A stretch of 53,133 bases of DNA, taken from the NCBI GenBank assembly GCA_964479445.1, contig CAYZMH010000008.1, forward strand, positions 1-53,133. The letters are read 5' to 3'. This DNA comes from CAYZMH01 sp964479445. Lineage in GTDB: Bacteria; Bacteroidota; Bacteroidia; Bacteroidales; GCA-2748055. The position numbers were made by a program, and so were the translations under genes. Below the pieces are notes generated by a model, which worked only from the letters and a program-made list of their open reading frames with translations, made no database searches and was not told where the DNA came from. Every line of letters starts with the position of its first letter. The stretch's first letter is position 1. Positions 25,711 through 33,159 of this stretch are shown one piece after another.

Positions 25711-25855
25711 CCCCGACACCCGGAGGAGGCCACTGAAAGCTGTGCGGGAGTTATGGGATTTCACCGGAAAAGTGTAAATTTCCACCTATTTACATGCCAG
25801 GGCTCCCCAATCTGCATGGCAGATTCCACGGGGTATAGATTTAAACAGCAATGTT

Positions 25856-25975
25856 ATGAAAATCATGCGCATGCTTATCAGGAGAAAGCCGATCCTTGCA
25901 ATAACAGCAAGAGAGAAGGGAAATACCAGGTTTAACATGCCGAAAAAGCGTGGGGGGAGAGGTGAGCACGGGTAG
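25856..25975 (+). CDS. Possible small basic leader ORF before the membrane/NTPase fusion gene
   Basis: A 39-codon frame (MKIMRMLIRRKPILAITARE, ending KKRGGRGEHG) overlaps the start of the fusion gene by 26 nt. It has a basic, partly hydrophobic N-terminus and an ATG-AAA start typical of exported proteins, but no known family. It may be a translational coupler, an eroded gene, or chance. The rest of 25711-25949 shows nothing recognisable. Confidence 0.3.
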   Translation: MKIMRMLIRRKPILAITAREKGNTRFNMPKKRGGRGEHG

Positions 25976-27689
25976 CACAAAATGGCTCAAAGGCGCTGTC
26001 ATTGGGAGCACCTGGGCCGCCCTGGAGATCATTGCCGGTAGTTTTCTCCACAACCTTCACATCCCGTTTGCGGGCACGCTGCTCTCCATGGCCAGCGTCT
26101 TCCTGCTGGTGGCATTTATGACGGTGTGGAAGGAGCGCGGCATCATTTTGCGGGCCGGACTCGTATGCGCCCTGATGAAGTCAATCTCCCCAAGTGCCAT
26201 TATCCTGGGTCCCATGGCGGGTATCTTCATGGAAGCACTGTTGCTGGAAACAGTAGTGTTCCTTGCCGGAAGGCACCTGGTGGCTTATATACTGGCAGGC
26301 GGACTTGCGGTGCTGTGGGCGCTGGTTCAGAAAGTGGTCCATCTGCTGATCATCTACGGCTTCGATTTGGTTCGTATCGCCGAATCCTTCTATGAATACC
26401 TGGTTCAGCTCACGGGGTGGAGCGAGCTTCAGCCCCTTCACCTGGCTGTTTTAGTTGCATCCTTCTATCTTATTGCCGGTTTTCTTGCTGCCCTTTCAGG
26501 CTTTGCAGCCGGAACGAAACGCCAGCCTGAACCAGGCACTATCCCTTCGTTCGGGAAGCAAGCAGACCAACAACCTGCCTCCGTACTCTCCCCGGAGCCG
26601 ACCTCCCACGCCGCCCTGCTTCTTCCTCTCCTGACAGGGGCCATGATCGGTTCGCTGATATTGCTTGAACGGGATCATACCATTCCGGCCCTGGTTGCCG
26701 GAAGTTTGCTGATTATCTTTATCCTGGTGCGTTACCGCTCCCCGGTCAGGTCCCTTAAAAAGCCCGCCATCTGGATACAGTTTACGGTGGTCACCCTGCT
26801 GGCTACGTTTTTATGGAGCCGGTTTTCGGCGGAGATTGCCGATCCGCGGGAGGGGTTCCTGGCCGGACTTGCGATGGTATTCAGGGCCCTTGTGGTCCTA
26901 TTCAGTTTTTCTGCCATCAGCACCGAGTTGAGAAATCCCGTTGTTAAGAGCCTGCTCTACCGCAACGGATTTGCCCCTTTGTACCGGTCGCTCCGGATAG
27001 CTTTCCTGACCACACCCCATATCATCGCGTCGCTTCCCCAGTTCAAAAACCTGTTCAGGCAGCGAGGGGTCATCCTGGCCACCCTGCTTACCAGAGCCGA
27101 AGAACTCTATCACCATTTCAGCAAAGAGGCTAATCTTCATTCCCACATTTTTATTGCCACCAATTCTGTCCGGGGCGGTAAAACAACATTTGCCGGAAAA
27201 CTGGCCGAAAAGGCCCGCTCTGCCGGCTGGAAAACCGAGGGTATTATCAGCCGGGGAACCTTCTCCGGCGGGAAACGCCATTGTTTTATCACCGAGATCA
27301 TCGGCCGCGGCCCCGGAAACCTGCTGGCAACCACTGAACCACAAGAAGGATGGGTACGTTACCGCCGGTTCTGGTTTGATCCGCAGGTTTTTCAACAGGG
27401 CATTGATGCAATCGCAACCGCCCTGGAGGAGGGACCCGACCTGGTAATCCTGGATGAAGTCGGACCGCTGGAGATGCACCGGAAAGGATGGTATCCGCTT
27501 ATGAAGAAGGCGTTGGAATATCCTCAAACCATCCAGGTATGGACGGTGCGCCGCTCCCTTGCATATGAAGTTGCCGATTCTTTTTTTATCCCCCGGAACA
27601 ACGTGATCGATCTTTCATCCGCCGGGCATGAAAGAGCCGCAGATCGCATCCTGAAGGAGTTGCGCCGGGAAGACGTCCTGCATAAATAA
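25950..27689 (+). CDS. ECF-like membrane modules fused to THEP1-type P-loop NTPase
   Basis: The 579-residue protein starts at GTG 25950 or GTG 25962; there is no ATG in frame nearby. Residues about 8-190 are six hydrophobic helices resembling an ECF transporter S component (ALEIIAGSFLHNLHIPFAG..., LMKSISPSAIILGP). After a Pro-rich linker (about 195-220), residues 225-390 look like an EcfT/CbiQ T component: hydrophobic helices, then AFLTTPHIIASLPQFKNLF and QRGV (Arg372) in the coupling-helix position. From residue 399 a nucleotide-hydrolase domain follows: IATNSVRGGKTT (Lys411), KTEGIISRG, and Walker B VILDEVGPLEM (Asp502/Glu503), which is the THEP1 (NTPase_1) pattern rather than an ABC ATPase. 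No LSGGQ is present. I infer an energised or nucleotide-gated metal/vitamin uptake protein for the ORP system; the membrane assignments are by eye. Confidence 0.6.
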   Translation: MGGEVSTGSTKWLKGAVIGSTWAALEIIAGSFLHNLHIPFAGTLLSMASVFLLVAFMTVWKERGIILRAGLVCALMKSISPSAIILGPMAGIFMEALLLETVVFLAGRHLVAYILAGGLAVLWALVQKVVHLLIIYGFDLVRIAESFYEYLVQLTGWSELQPLHLAVLVASFYLIAGFLAALSGFAAGTKRQPEPGTIPSFGKQADQQPASVLSPEPTSHAALLLPLLTGAMIGSLILLERDHTIPALVAGSLLIIFILVRYRSPVRSLKKPAIWIQFTVVTLLATFLWSRFSAEIADPREGFLAGLAMVFRALVVLFSFSAISTELRNPVVKSLLYRNGFAPLYRSLRIAFLTTPHIIASLPQFKNLFRQRGVILATLLTRAEELYHHFSKEANLHSHIFIATNSVRGGKTTFAGKLAEKARSAGWKTEGIISRGTFSGGKRHCFITEIIGRGPGNLLATTEPQEGWVRYRRFWFDPQVFQQGIDAIATALEEGPDLVILDEVGPLEMHRKGWYPLMKKALEYPQTIQVWTVRRSLAYEVADSFFIPRNNVIDLSSAGHERAADRILKELRREDVLHK

Positions 27690-27739
27690 TTTTTCCCATC
27701 CGCAAAGATTTCCTAATTTTCGATTCCTATCAAGATCAC

Positions 27740-28585
27740 ATGGCGAAGATCATTTATATATGCGGACTCGGGCATTCAGGAAGTACCATCCTGGATATGG
27801 CCCTGGGGGCGCATCCCCGGGTAGCGGGAATGGGAGAGGTATTCACCCTCCTGGATGACCGGCACCGCGAACGGCATTATCAATCAACCTGTTCCTGCGG
27901 TAAGAAAGCCCCTGAGTGTCCTTTCTGGGGCCCTGTAAAGGGTGCGTTGGAACAGGAAGAACCGCTCGAAAACAGATACGAACGACTCCTGGAGCATGCC
28001 GCCCGGTATTTCGGCGAGGGAACCATTTTCGTGGATTCTTCCAAGAACAGCTATTCCTACCTGTCTTACCTAAACCGGCATCATGATCTGACAATCCTGT
28101 GTCTCAGCCGTGATTTCCGCTCCTGGAGCTATTCCCGACACCTCTCCACCGGGAAGCCCCTGGTTTACTTTTTTTTCAGATGGTGGCTGGAGAACCTGAA
28201 GCTGCGCATGCAGCTTAAGAAGATGAAGCTTAAACCCATAGAAACAGGCTACGAAGAGCTGGTTCTCTATCCCGGGGAGGTACTTCGCATGCTTGCTGAA
28301 CAGACCGGCATTCCGTACGATCCGTTGCTGTTGAATCCCGGAAAGACACACAGTCATATTATCAGCGGCAATATTTCCCGTGTTGATCCTCAAAAGCGCT
28401 CCTCTTTCCGCTATGATGCACGCTGGTTTTTATCCACCCGGATTATCATCCTCTCCTGGCTTTTTGCCTGGCTGAACCGGTTAAACCGGAAATGGGTCTA
28501 CAGTCACCTCAACCGGCATGGGATTTCCGGTTTCCCGGTCTTTGGCAGCCGGCGAAGGAAAGAGCTTTCCAACCGGCACAATTAA
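27740..28585 (+). CDS. PAPS-dependent sulfotransferase family protein
   Basis: The 281-residue protein has the 5'-phosphosulfate-binding loop GLGHSGSTILDMAL (residues 9-22) and a 3'-phosphate site with IFVDSSKNSYSY and LCLSRDFRSWSYSRH (Arg/Ser). This is the Sulfotransfer family that transfers sulfate from PAPS to glycans, lipids or peptides. A mid-protein hydrophobic stretch (LVYFFFRWWLENL) and the basic C-terminus (about 230-280) suggest membrane association. It follows the fusion gene by 50 nt, with a TAATTTTC box between, so it may be independently transcribed. Acceptor unknown. Confidence 0.8.
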   Translation: MAKIIYICGLGHSGSTILDMALGAHPRVAGMGEVFTLLDDRHRERHYQSTCSCGKKAPECPFWGPVKGALEQEEPLENRYERLLEHAARYFGEGTIFVDSSKNSYSYLSYLNRHHDLTILCLSRDFRSWSYSRHLSTGKPLVYFFFRWWLENLKLRMQLKKMKLKPIETGYEELVLYPGEVLRMLAEQTGIPYDPLLLNPGKTHSHIISGNISRVDPQKRSSFRYDARWFLSTRIIILSWLFAWLNRLNRKWVYSHLNRHGISGFPVFGSRRRKELSNRHN

Positions 28586-28645
28586 AGAGACATGGTGAGT
28601 TAAATGCGATTTCATTCTCCCTTTGCAACATTTTCACTGATTGAT

Positions 28646-28659
28646 TGTTATAGATAACA
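28646..28659. promoter_or_regulatory. Inverted repeat TGTTAT-ag-ATAACA upstream of the YceI gene
   Basis: Six-bp arms with a 2-nt centre lie 52 bp before the YceI ATG, in the promoter region. This is a candidate operator; the regulator is unknown. Confidence 0.4.
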
Positions 28660-28710
28660 GTCTGGATAATTTAAAAATAATAAAAATAAGAACTATAAAA
28701 TTATCGAATC

Positions 28711-29340
28711 ATGAAAACAAAAGCATTATGGAGTTTGTCTCTGGCCGCTGTATTGTTTCTCTCGTCCTGCAACAGCGGATCAACTAATTCAGAAGAGAAG
28801 AGTGAGAAAAAAAGTGCAAGCATCGAAGCTTCGAGCCTCTCAGTAGATAAAGAAGCCAGCCGGCTGGTGTGGAAAGGGGAAGCATTGAACCTTTATTCAC
28901 ATGAAGGAACCATCAACCTGAAGGAAGCGGATCTTGAGGTAGCTGACGGAACGATCAGTGACGGTCAGTTCGTGGTGGATATGACCACTATCACCCCAAC
29001 CGATGAGAATTATAATCCGGAAGAAGGAAGTACTAAGGAAAAACTGGTAGGACACCTCTCCTCCCCCGATTTTTTTGATGTTTCCAACTACCCGGAAGCC
29101 ACATTTAACATCACCGGATTTGCAAACGGCACTATCAATGGGGAGCTTAGCATCCGTGGGAATACCCATGAGGAGACCGTGGAAAATGTCACTATTGAAA
29201 AGAACGGGGATGGCTATACGATTACAGGCACCCTTACCTTCGATCGCAAAAAATATGATGTATCCTGGGATTATCCAATGAAGGACCGAATATTGAGCAA
29301 AGATATTGTAATCAATATCACACTTGCTGCAAACGCCTGA
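28711..29340 (+). CDS. YceI-family lipoprotein
   Basis: The 209-residue protein has a clear lipobox (LFLSSCNSG, Cys20) and a Ser/Lys/Glu linker. The YceI lipocalin-like barrel follows: KEASRLVWKGEALNLYSHEG, VDMTTITPTDEN, LVGHLSSPDFFDVSNYPEATF and RGNTHEETV. YceI barrels bind long isoprenoid or amide lipids in the periplasm. It stands alone, with an inverted repeat upstream and a terminator right after. Confidence 0.92.
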   Translation: MKTKALWSLSLAAVLFLSSCNSGSTNSEEKSEKKSASIEASSLSVDKEASRLVWKGEALNLYSHEGTINLKEADLEVADGTISDGQFVVDMTTITPTDENYNPEEGSTKEKLVGHLSSPDFFDVSNYPEATFNITGFANGTINGELSIRGNTHEETVENVTIEKNGDGYTITGTLTFDRKKYDVSWDYPMKDRILSKDIVINITLAANA

Positions 29341-29360
29341 TAATGTATTCAATACTATTT

Positions 29361-29390
29361 AAAGGCATTCTGAAAGGGATGCCTTTTTTT
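29361..29390 (+). terminator. Rho-independent terminator after the YceI gene
   Basis: An 8-bp stem AAAGGCAT (29361-29368) / ATGCCTTT (29379-29386) with a 10-nt loop runs directly into a T run, 20 nt after the stop codon. Confidence 0.85.
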
Positions 29391-29548
29391 GTGCATGAGT
29401 GTCCCCGGGCAGGTATACCCTGTTTGTTTATATGATTGAATGAATGTATATTGCAGATGCTTTTCACATGCGTTTACCGGGTTGCAAAGGACACCTGTTA
29501 AAACCATTTGAATTATTCATTTTATTACTTATTCTCCTAAATTTCTAT

Positions 29549-29556
29549 TAGTTTTG
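29549..29556 (+). promoter_or_regulatory. Bacteroidota -7 promoter box (TAGTTTTG)
   Basis: An exact TAnnTTTG match followed by C, 38 bp before the ATG of the DUF4914 gene, in an AT-rich stretch. Confidence 0.6.
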
Positions 29557-29594
29557 CAAAGTTTGTCGTATAATAACTAACAATTTGATTATCG

Positions 29595-31535
29595 ATGGCA
29601 GATTTTTTTAAGAACATACAAGAAAAGAGAATCCGGTTACCCCGAGTTGTTGAAGACCTGTTGCAGCAAAGCAAAGATTTTAATGTATTCAGCAGTATCG
29701 AGGACCTGGCCGAGGCCTCCCTGGGTAGCGAAGAGAACAATACCTTTGATGTAGCGTATGATGTCCCCGGCAAGGGACGATATACCGAGGTGGTGGTACA
29801 CCGGGTTACCAATGGTATAGCTGTAAATTATACAGAACCTTACATGCGAAGGCGTGATCCGAACACCATGTCCATTGCTGATCAGTTTCCCTCCGATAAG
29901 ATTCGGTTTAAAGAGAAATACGGCTACGATTTTGACGAATTACGAAAAGAGACCTTTGATTGGTTAAAAGACCAGGAGCTGGCGCTTTTCTTCTATTTTG
30001 CCGGCAGGGATGGTGTCGGATCCGGTGGGATGACCATTGCACCGGCCAATGCTGCCTTTTTTGCCATGGGTTTGGGGATGCTGCAGCGCCTGATCCCGTT
30101 CAGTGAATTACCCGAGCACTTTTCCATTGATTCGGTAATTTATGTAGCTCCGCCTTTCAGGCACACGCACTTCGAAGGCAAACAGGTGGTTGTTCACAAC
30201 CGGAAAGACAGTATGCATGAAGTATTCTCATACAATCTCTATCCAGGTCCCAGTGCGAAAAAAGGCTTATACGGCGTATTGCTTGACAAGGGTGAAAAGG
30301 AGGGCTGGATCACCAATCACTGCTCCACCGTCCAGGTTACCAGTCCGTACGACAACATCACCACCTTCATGCACGAAGGGGCCAGCGGAGGTGGTAAGAG
30401 TGAAATGCTGCAACATATTGTCAGGGAGCCGGAAGGCCAGGTATTGATCGGGGAGAACCTGCACACAGGGGAGCGGAGAGAGATCTCCCTGCCCCTGTTT
30501 TGTTCATTCAATGCAGTCACCGATGACATGGCTTTAAGTCATCCATCCTTTCAAAAAGGGAACCGGAAGCTGACCATAGCAGATGCAGAGAATGCGTGGT
30601 TCATACGGGTGGATAATATCAAAGATTACGGGGATGATCCATTTCTTGAGAAACTTACCATCAAGACCAAAACTCCTCTGTTATTCATCAATATCGATGC
30701 GAAGCCTGAAAGCACTGCACTGATCTGGAATCACATTGAAGATGAACCCGGCAAGCCGTGTCCGAACCCCCGCGTAATTGTTCCAAGAAACATAGTCCCC
30801 GGGGTAGTGAATCAACCGGTTACGGTGGATGTGCGCAGTTTTGGAGTGCGCACCCCCGTTTGTACGAAGGAGGAACCTTCATACGGGATCATCGGAATGT
30901 TTCACATCCTCCCCCCTGCCCTTGCATGGCTCTGGAGGCTGGTAGCCCCGCGAGGACACGCCAATCCCAGCATTGTAGGCAGCAGCAAGATGGAGAGTGA
31001 GGGAGTTGGATCATACTGGCCCTTTGCCACCGGCGAGATGGTCACCCATGCCAATCTGTTGCTGGACCAGATCGTGGAGAATCCAAGAACCCGGTATACA
31101 CTCACACCCAACCAGCATATCGGTGTCTGGAAAGTAGGCTTCAGGCCCCAGTTAATAATGCGTGAATACCTCACCCGACGGGGAAATGCAAAGTTGCGCA
31201 AGGACCAGTACCAGCCGGCCCGCTGTTCCCTGCTGGGATATGAATTGAATTACCTCACCCTGGAGGGTTCGAAAATTCCCTCCCGTTTCCTGAAGGTATA
31301 CCGTCAGCAGGAAGTGGGTGAAGAGGGATATGACCAGGGAGCCGGTATCCTTCGTGATTTCTTCTTCCGCGAACTGGAGAAATTCAGGAAGGATAATCTT
31401 TCCGAGTTGGGTAAGGTGATCATTGATGCCTGTCTTTCCGGTGCCACTATGGATGACTACATCGATATAATCCCCATGGATTATCAATACCAGGCTGACA
31501 GCGAGCATCACAATGGGGTGTTAAGCCACCGATAG
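29595..31535 (+). CDS. DUF4914 family, PEP-carboxykinase-like P-loop protein
   Basis: The 646-residue cytoplasmic protein has a P-loop MHEGASGGGKSEML (Lys268), placed and shaped like the kinase-1a loop of PEP carboxykinases, followed by ENLHTGERREISLP, FNAVTDDMAL and LLFINIDAKPESTALIW. Conserved blocks later in the protein (NPRVIVPRNIVPG, PRGHANPSIV, YWPFATG) are not those of GTP- or ATP-PEPCK, and the GTP-PEPCK hyper-reactive Cys loop and the ATP-PEPCK GLSGTGKT are both absent. I therefore assign the DUF4914 family, uncharacterised and common in Bacteroidota and some Clostridia, rather than pckA/pckG. It may be a nucleotide-dependent kinase or lyase of unknown substrate. It has its own promoter. 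Confidence 0.75.
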   Translation: MADFFKNIQEKRIRLPRVVEDLLQQSKDFNVFSSIEDLAEASLGSEENNTFDVAYDVPGKGRYTEVVVHRVTNGIAVNYTEPYMRRRDPNTMSIADQFPSDKIRFKEKYGYDFDELRKETFDWLKDQELALFFYFAGRDGVGSGGMTIAPANAAFFAMGLGMLQRLIPFSELPEHFSIDSVIYVAPPFRHTHFEGKQVVVHNRKDSMHEVFSYNLYPGPSAKKGLYGVLLDKGEKEGWITNHCSTVQVTSPYDNITTFMHEGASGGGKSEMLQHIVREPEGQVLIGENLHTGERREISLPLFCSFNAVTDDMALSHPSFQKGNRKLTIADAENAWFIRVDNIKDYGDDPFLEKLTIKTKTPLLFINIDAKPESTALIWNHIEDEPGKPCPNPRVIVPRNIVPGVVNQPVTVDVRSFGVRTPVCTKEEPSYGIIGMFHILPPALAWLWRLVAPRGHANPSIVGSSKMESEGVGSYWPFATGEMVTHANLLLDQIVENPRTRYTLTPNQHIGVWKVGFRPQLIMREYLTRRGNAKLRKDQYQPARCSLLGYELNYLTLEGSKIPSRFLKVYRQQEVGEEGYDQGAGILRDFFFRELEKFRKDNLSELGKVIIDACLSGATMDDYIDIIPMDYQYQADSEHHNGVLSHR

Positions 31536-31609
31536 TTTTTTCCCGACCTGTTGGTATTGCCCTTAAGGGGTTTACCCCTCCTGCGGTTGATTTCTCCGGT
31601 TGAAATTTG

Positions 31610-31617
31610 TATCTTTA
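31610..31617 (+). promoter_or_regulatory. Candidate -7 box for the lipocalin-TspO operon
   Basis: TATCTTTA, one mismatch from TAnnTTTG, lies 51 bp before the lipocalin ATG. A hairpin without a T-tail (AGGGGT-tt-ACCCCT, 31566-31579) sits just upstream, after the DUF4914 gene. Confidence 0.45.
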
Positions 31618-31668
31618 ATGCAGGTCGGGGTTCATATTGACCTTTTATGACCCTGAAAAACAAGTCTC

Positions 31669-32241
31669 ATGAAACAACCGCATCGTGCACCTGTGACGCG
31701 TGCTGTGATTTTATTCCTGGTCGCCGGAGTCGCGGTCACATCCTTTCGTTGCAGTCAAACCGAAAAAACCATGCAATCCTTCAACAACCGCCCCGTATCC
31801 CAGTTTGATGTTGATCGTTACCTGGGTACCTGGTACGAGATCGCCCGTTTTCCGCACCGTTTTGAAAAAGACCTGACAGCTGTGACGGCCACTTATGAAA
31901 AACGTTCAGACGGGAAAGTGAAGGTAATCAACAGCGGGTACAAAGGGGAGCCCGGCGGACCATTCCGGAAAACTACCGGAAAGGCAAAAGTGGTCGGAAC
32001 AGGTCATTTAAAGGTGTCCTTTTTCCTTTTCTTTTATGCAGATTACTTTGTGATGGAACTTGATCCCGATTACCAATGGGCCCTTGTAGGCAGCTCCTCT
32101 CCCGGCTACCTCTGGATCCTGAGCCGCTCGCCGGAGATGGAGGCAGCGCTCTATGATTCTATCGTAACCATGGCAAGTCAGAGGGGATACGACACGAGCC
32201 AATTGATCAGGGTGGATCACTTTCAACACACCGGCTCATGA
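31669..32241 (+). CDS. blc: Bacterial lipocalin (Blc-like)
   Basis: The 190-residue protein has an N-terminal membrane segment (AVILFLVAGVAVTS) and a Cys shortly after (FRC), an imperfect lipobox. The lipocalin signature is strong: VDRYLGTWYEIARFPHRFEK, then TATYEKRSDGKVKVINSG and the second and third structural motifs (YADYFVMELDPDYQWALV, YLWILSRSP). Blc-type lipocalins bind lysophospholipids or other hydrophobic ligands at the envelope. Its stop overlaps the TspO start by ATGA (32238-32241), so the two are coupled. Confidence 0.92.
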   Translation: MKQPHRAPVTRAVILFLVAGVAVTSFRCSQTEKTMQSFNNRPVSQFDVDRYLGTWYEIARFPHRFEKDLTAVTATYEKRSDGKVKVINSGYKGEPGGPFRKTTGKAKVVGTGHLKVSFFLFFYADYFVMELDPDYQWALVGSSSPGYLWILSRSPEMEAALYDSIVTMASQRGYDTSQLIRVDHFQHTGS

Positions 32242-33032
32242 ATCAGCGAACACGTCTAATCCTGCTTACGCTTTTGAATATCATTGGATATGCATTGGTT
32301 CTTGTGGTAAACGGCATGGCCAATGCACTTCCGCTGAACGGTAAAACCACCGGCGAGGTTTCTTCTGCCTATCCAAACCTTTTCGTGCCTGCCGGGATCA
32401 CCTTTTCCATATGGGGAGTCATTTACCTTTTGCTCCTGGTTTTCGTTGTTTTTCTCCTGGTAACGGCCATAAAGCGTGACCACCGTCACTGCTTTGTAAT
32501 TGACCAAACGGGACCCTGGTTCTTTTTTACCTGTCTTTTGAATGCAGGCTGGATAGTTGCCTGGCACTATGAACAAATAGCGCTATCCGTTGTGATCATG
32601 GTGCTTCTGCTGATCTCGCTCATCCGGTTGTACACCCGTTTGCAGGTTGGGGCCCGAGATGTTTCAAAAAGAGTAAAATACGGTGCTCACCTGCCGGTAA
32701 GTGTTTACCTGGGATGGATAAGCATCGCCACCATTGCCAACGCCACTGCCTTGCTGGTTGCATGGGAATGGAACGGCGCAGGCCTCAGTGATCCATTCTG
32801 GGCTGCTGCCCTTATAGTGGCCGGGGTTGTGCTGGGAATCCTGTTCCTGGGCTACCGGAAAGACACGGCCTATGCCCTGGTGCTGGTATGGGCCTACGCA
32901 GGAATTTTCATTCGCCGGATGAACGTCACCGATTTCAGCCTTGAGCTGACCGCTTACATGGCTATCGGGGGGATTGTTATTCTTTCGACGGGAATTATAT
33001 TTTATTTACTAAACCGGACTTCCTATTACTAG
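32238..33032 (+). CDS. TspO/MBR-related tryptophan-rich membrane protein
   Basis: The 264-residue protein has about seven hydrophobic helices. The first part carries the long-form TspO pattern seen in Bacteroidota and Firmicutes: VNGMANALPLNGKTTGEVS, LFVPAGITFSIWGVIYLLL, LNAGWIVAWHYEQIALS. TspO proteins bind porphyrins, cholesterol-like lipids and other hydrophobic ligands. It is translationally coupled to a lipocalin, also a hydrophobic-ligand binder, so a shared ligand is plausible (inference). No retinal Lys or other cofactor site is visible. Confidence 0.8.
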   Translation: MNQRTRLILLTLLNIIGYALVLVVNGMANALPLNGKTTGEVSSAYPNLFVPAGITFSIWGVIYLLLLVFVVFLLVTAIKRDHRHCFVIDQTGPWFFFTCLLNAGWIVAWHYEQIALSVVIMVLLLISLIRLYTRLQVGARDVSKRVKYGAHLPVSVYLGWISIATIANATALLVAWEWNGAGLSDPFWAAALIVAGVVLGILFLGYRKDTAYALVLVWAYAGIFIRRMNVTDFSLELTAYMAIGGIVILSTGIIFYLLNRTSYY

Positions 33033-33123
33033 CAAAGCAACACCATGCATATGCGGAGGAAGATCCATAACTAAGCCTCCACTATACCCTGTAAAAAAAG
33101 TTGGTGGGATGGACCGGCTCTTG

Positions 33124-33131
33124 TAATTTTG
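33124..33131 (+). promoter_or_regulatory. Bacteroidota -7 promoter box (TAATTTTG)
   Basis: An exact TAnnTTTG match 28 bp before the CNNM-type gene start. Confidence 0.65.
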
Positions 33132-33159
33132 TTCCGACCAGGAAGATAAACTAAAACAG

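Noticed and set aside
27144..27689. ABC ATPase as the C-terminal domain of the membrane fusion protein
   Set aside because: No LSGGQ signature, Q-loop or switch His in ABC spacing. The DEVGPLEM motif is THEP1-like.
29595..31535. Annotation as phosphoenolpyruvate carboxykinase
   Set aside because: Only the P-loop resembles PEPCK. The diagnostic GTP- and ATP-PEPCK loops are missing, so DUF4914 fits better.
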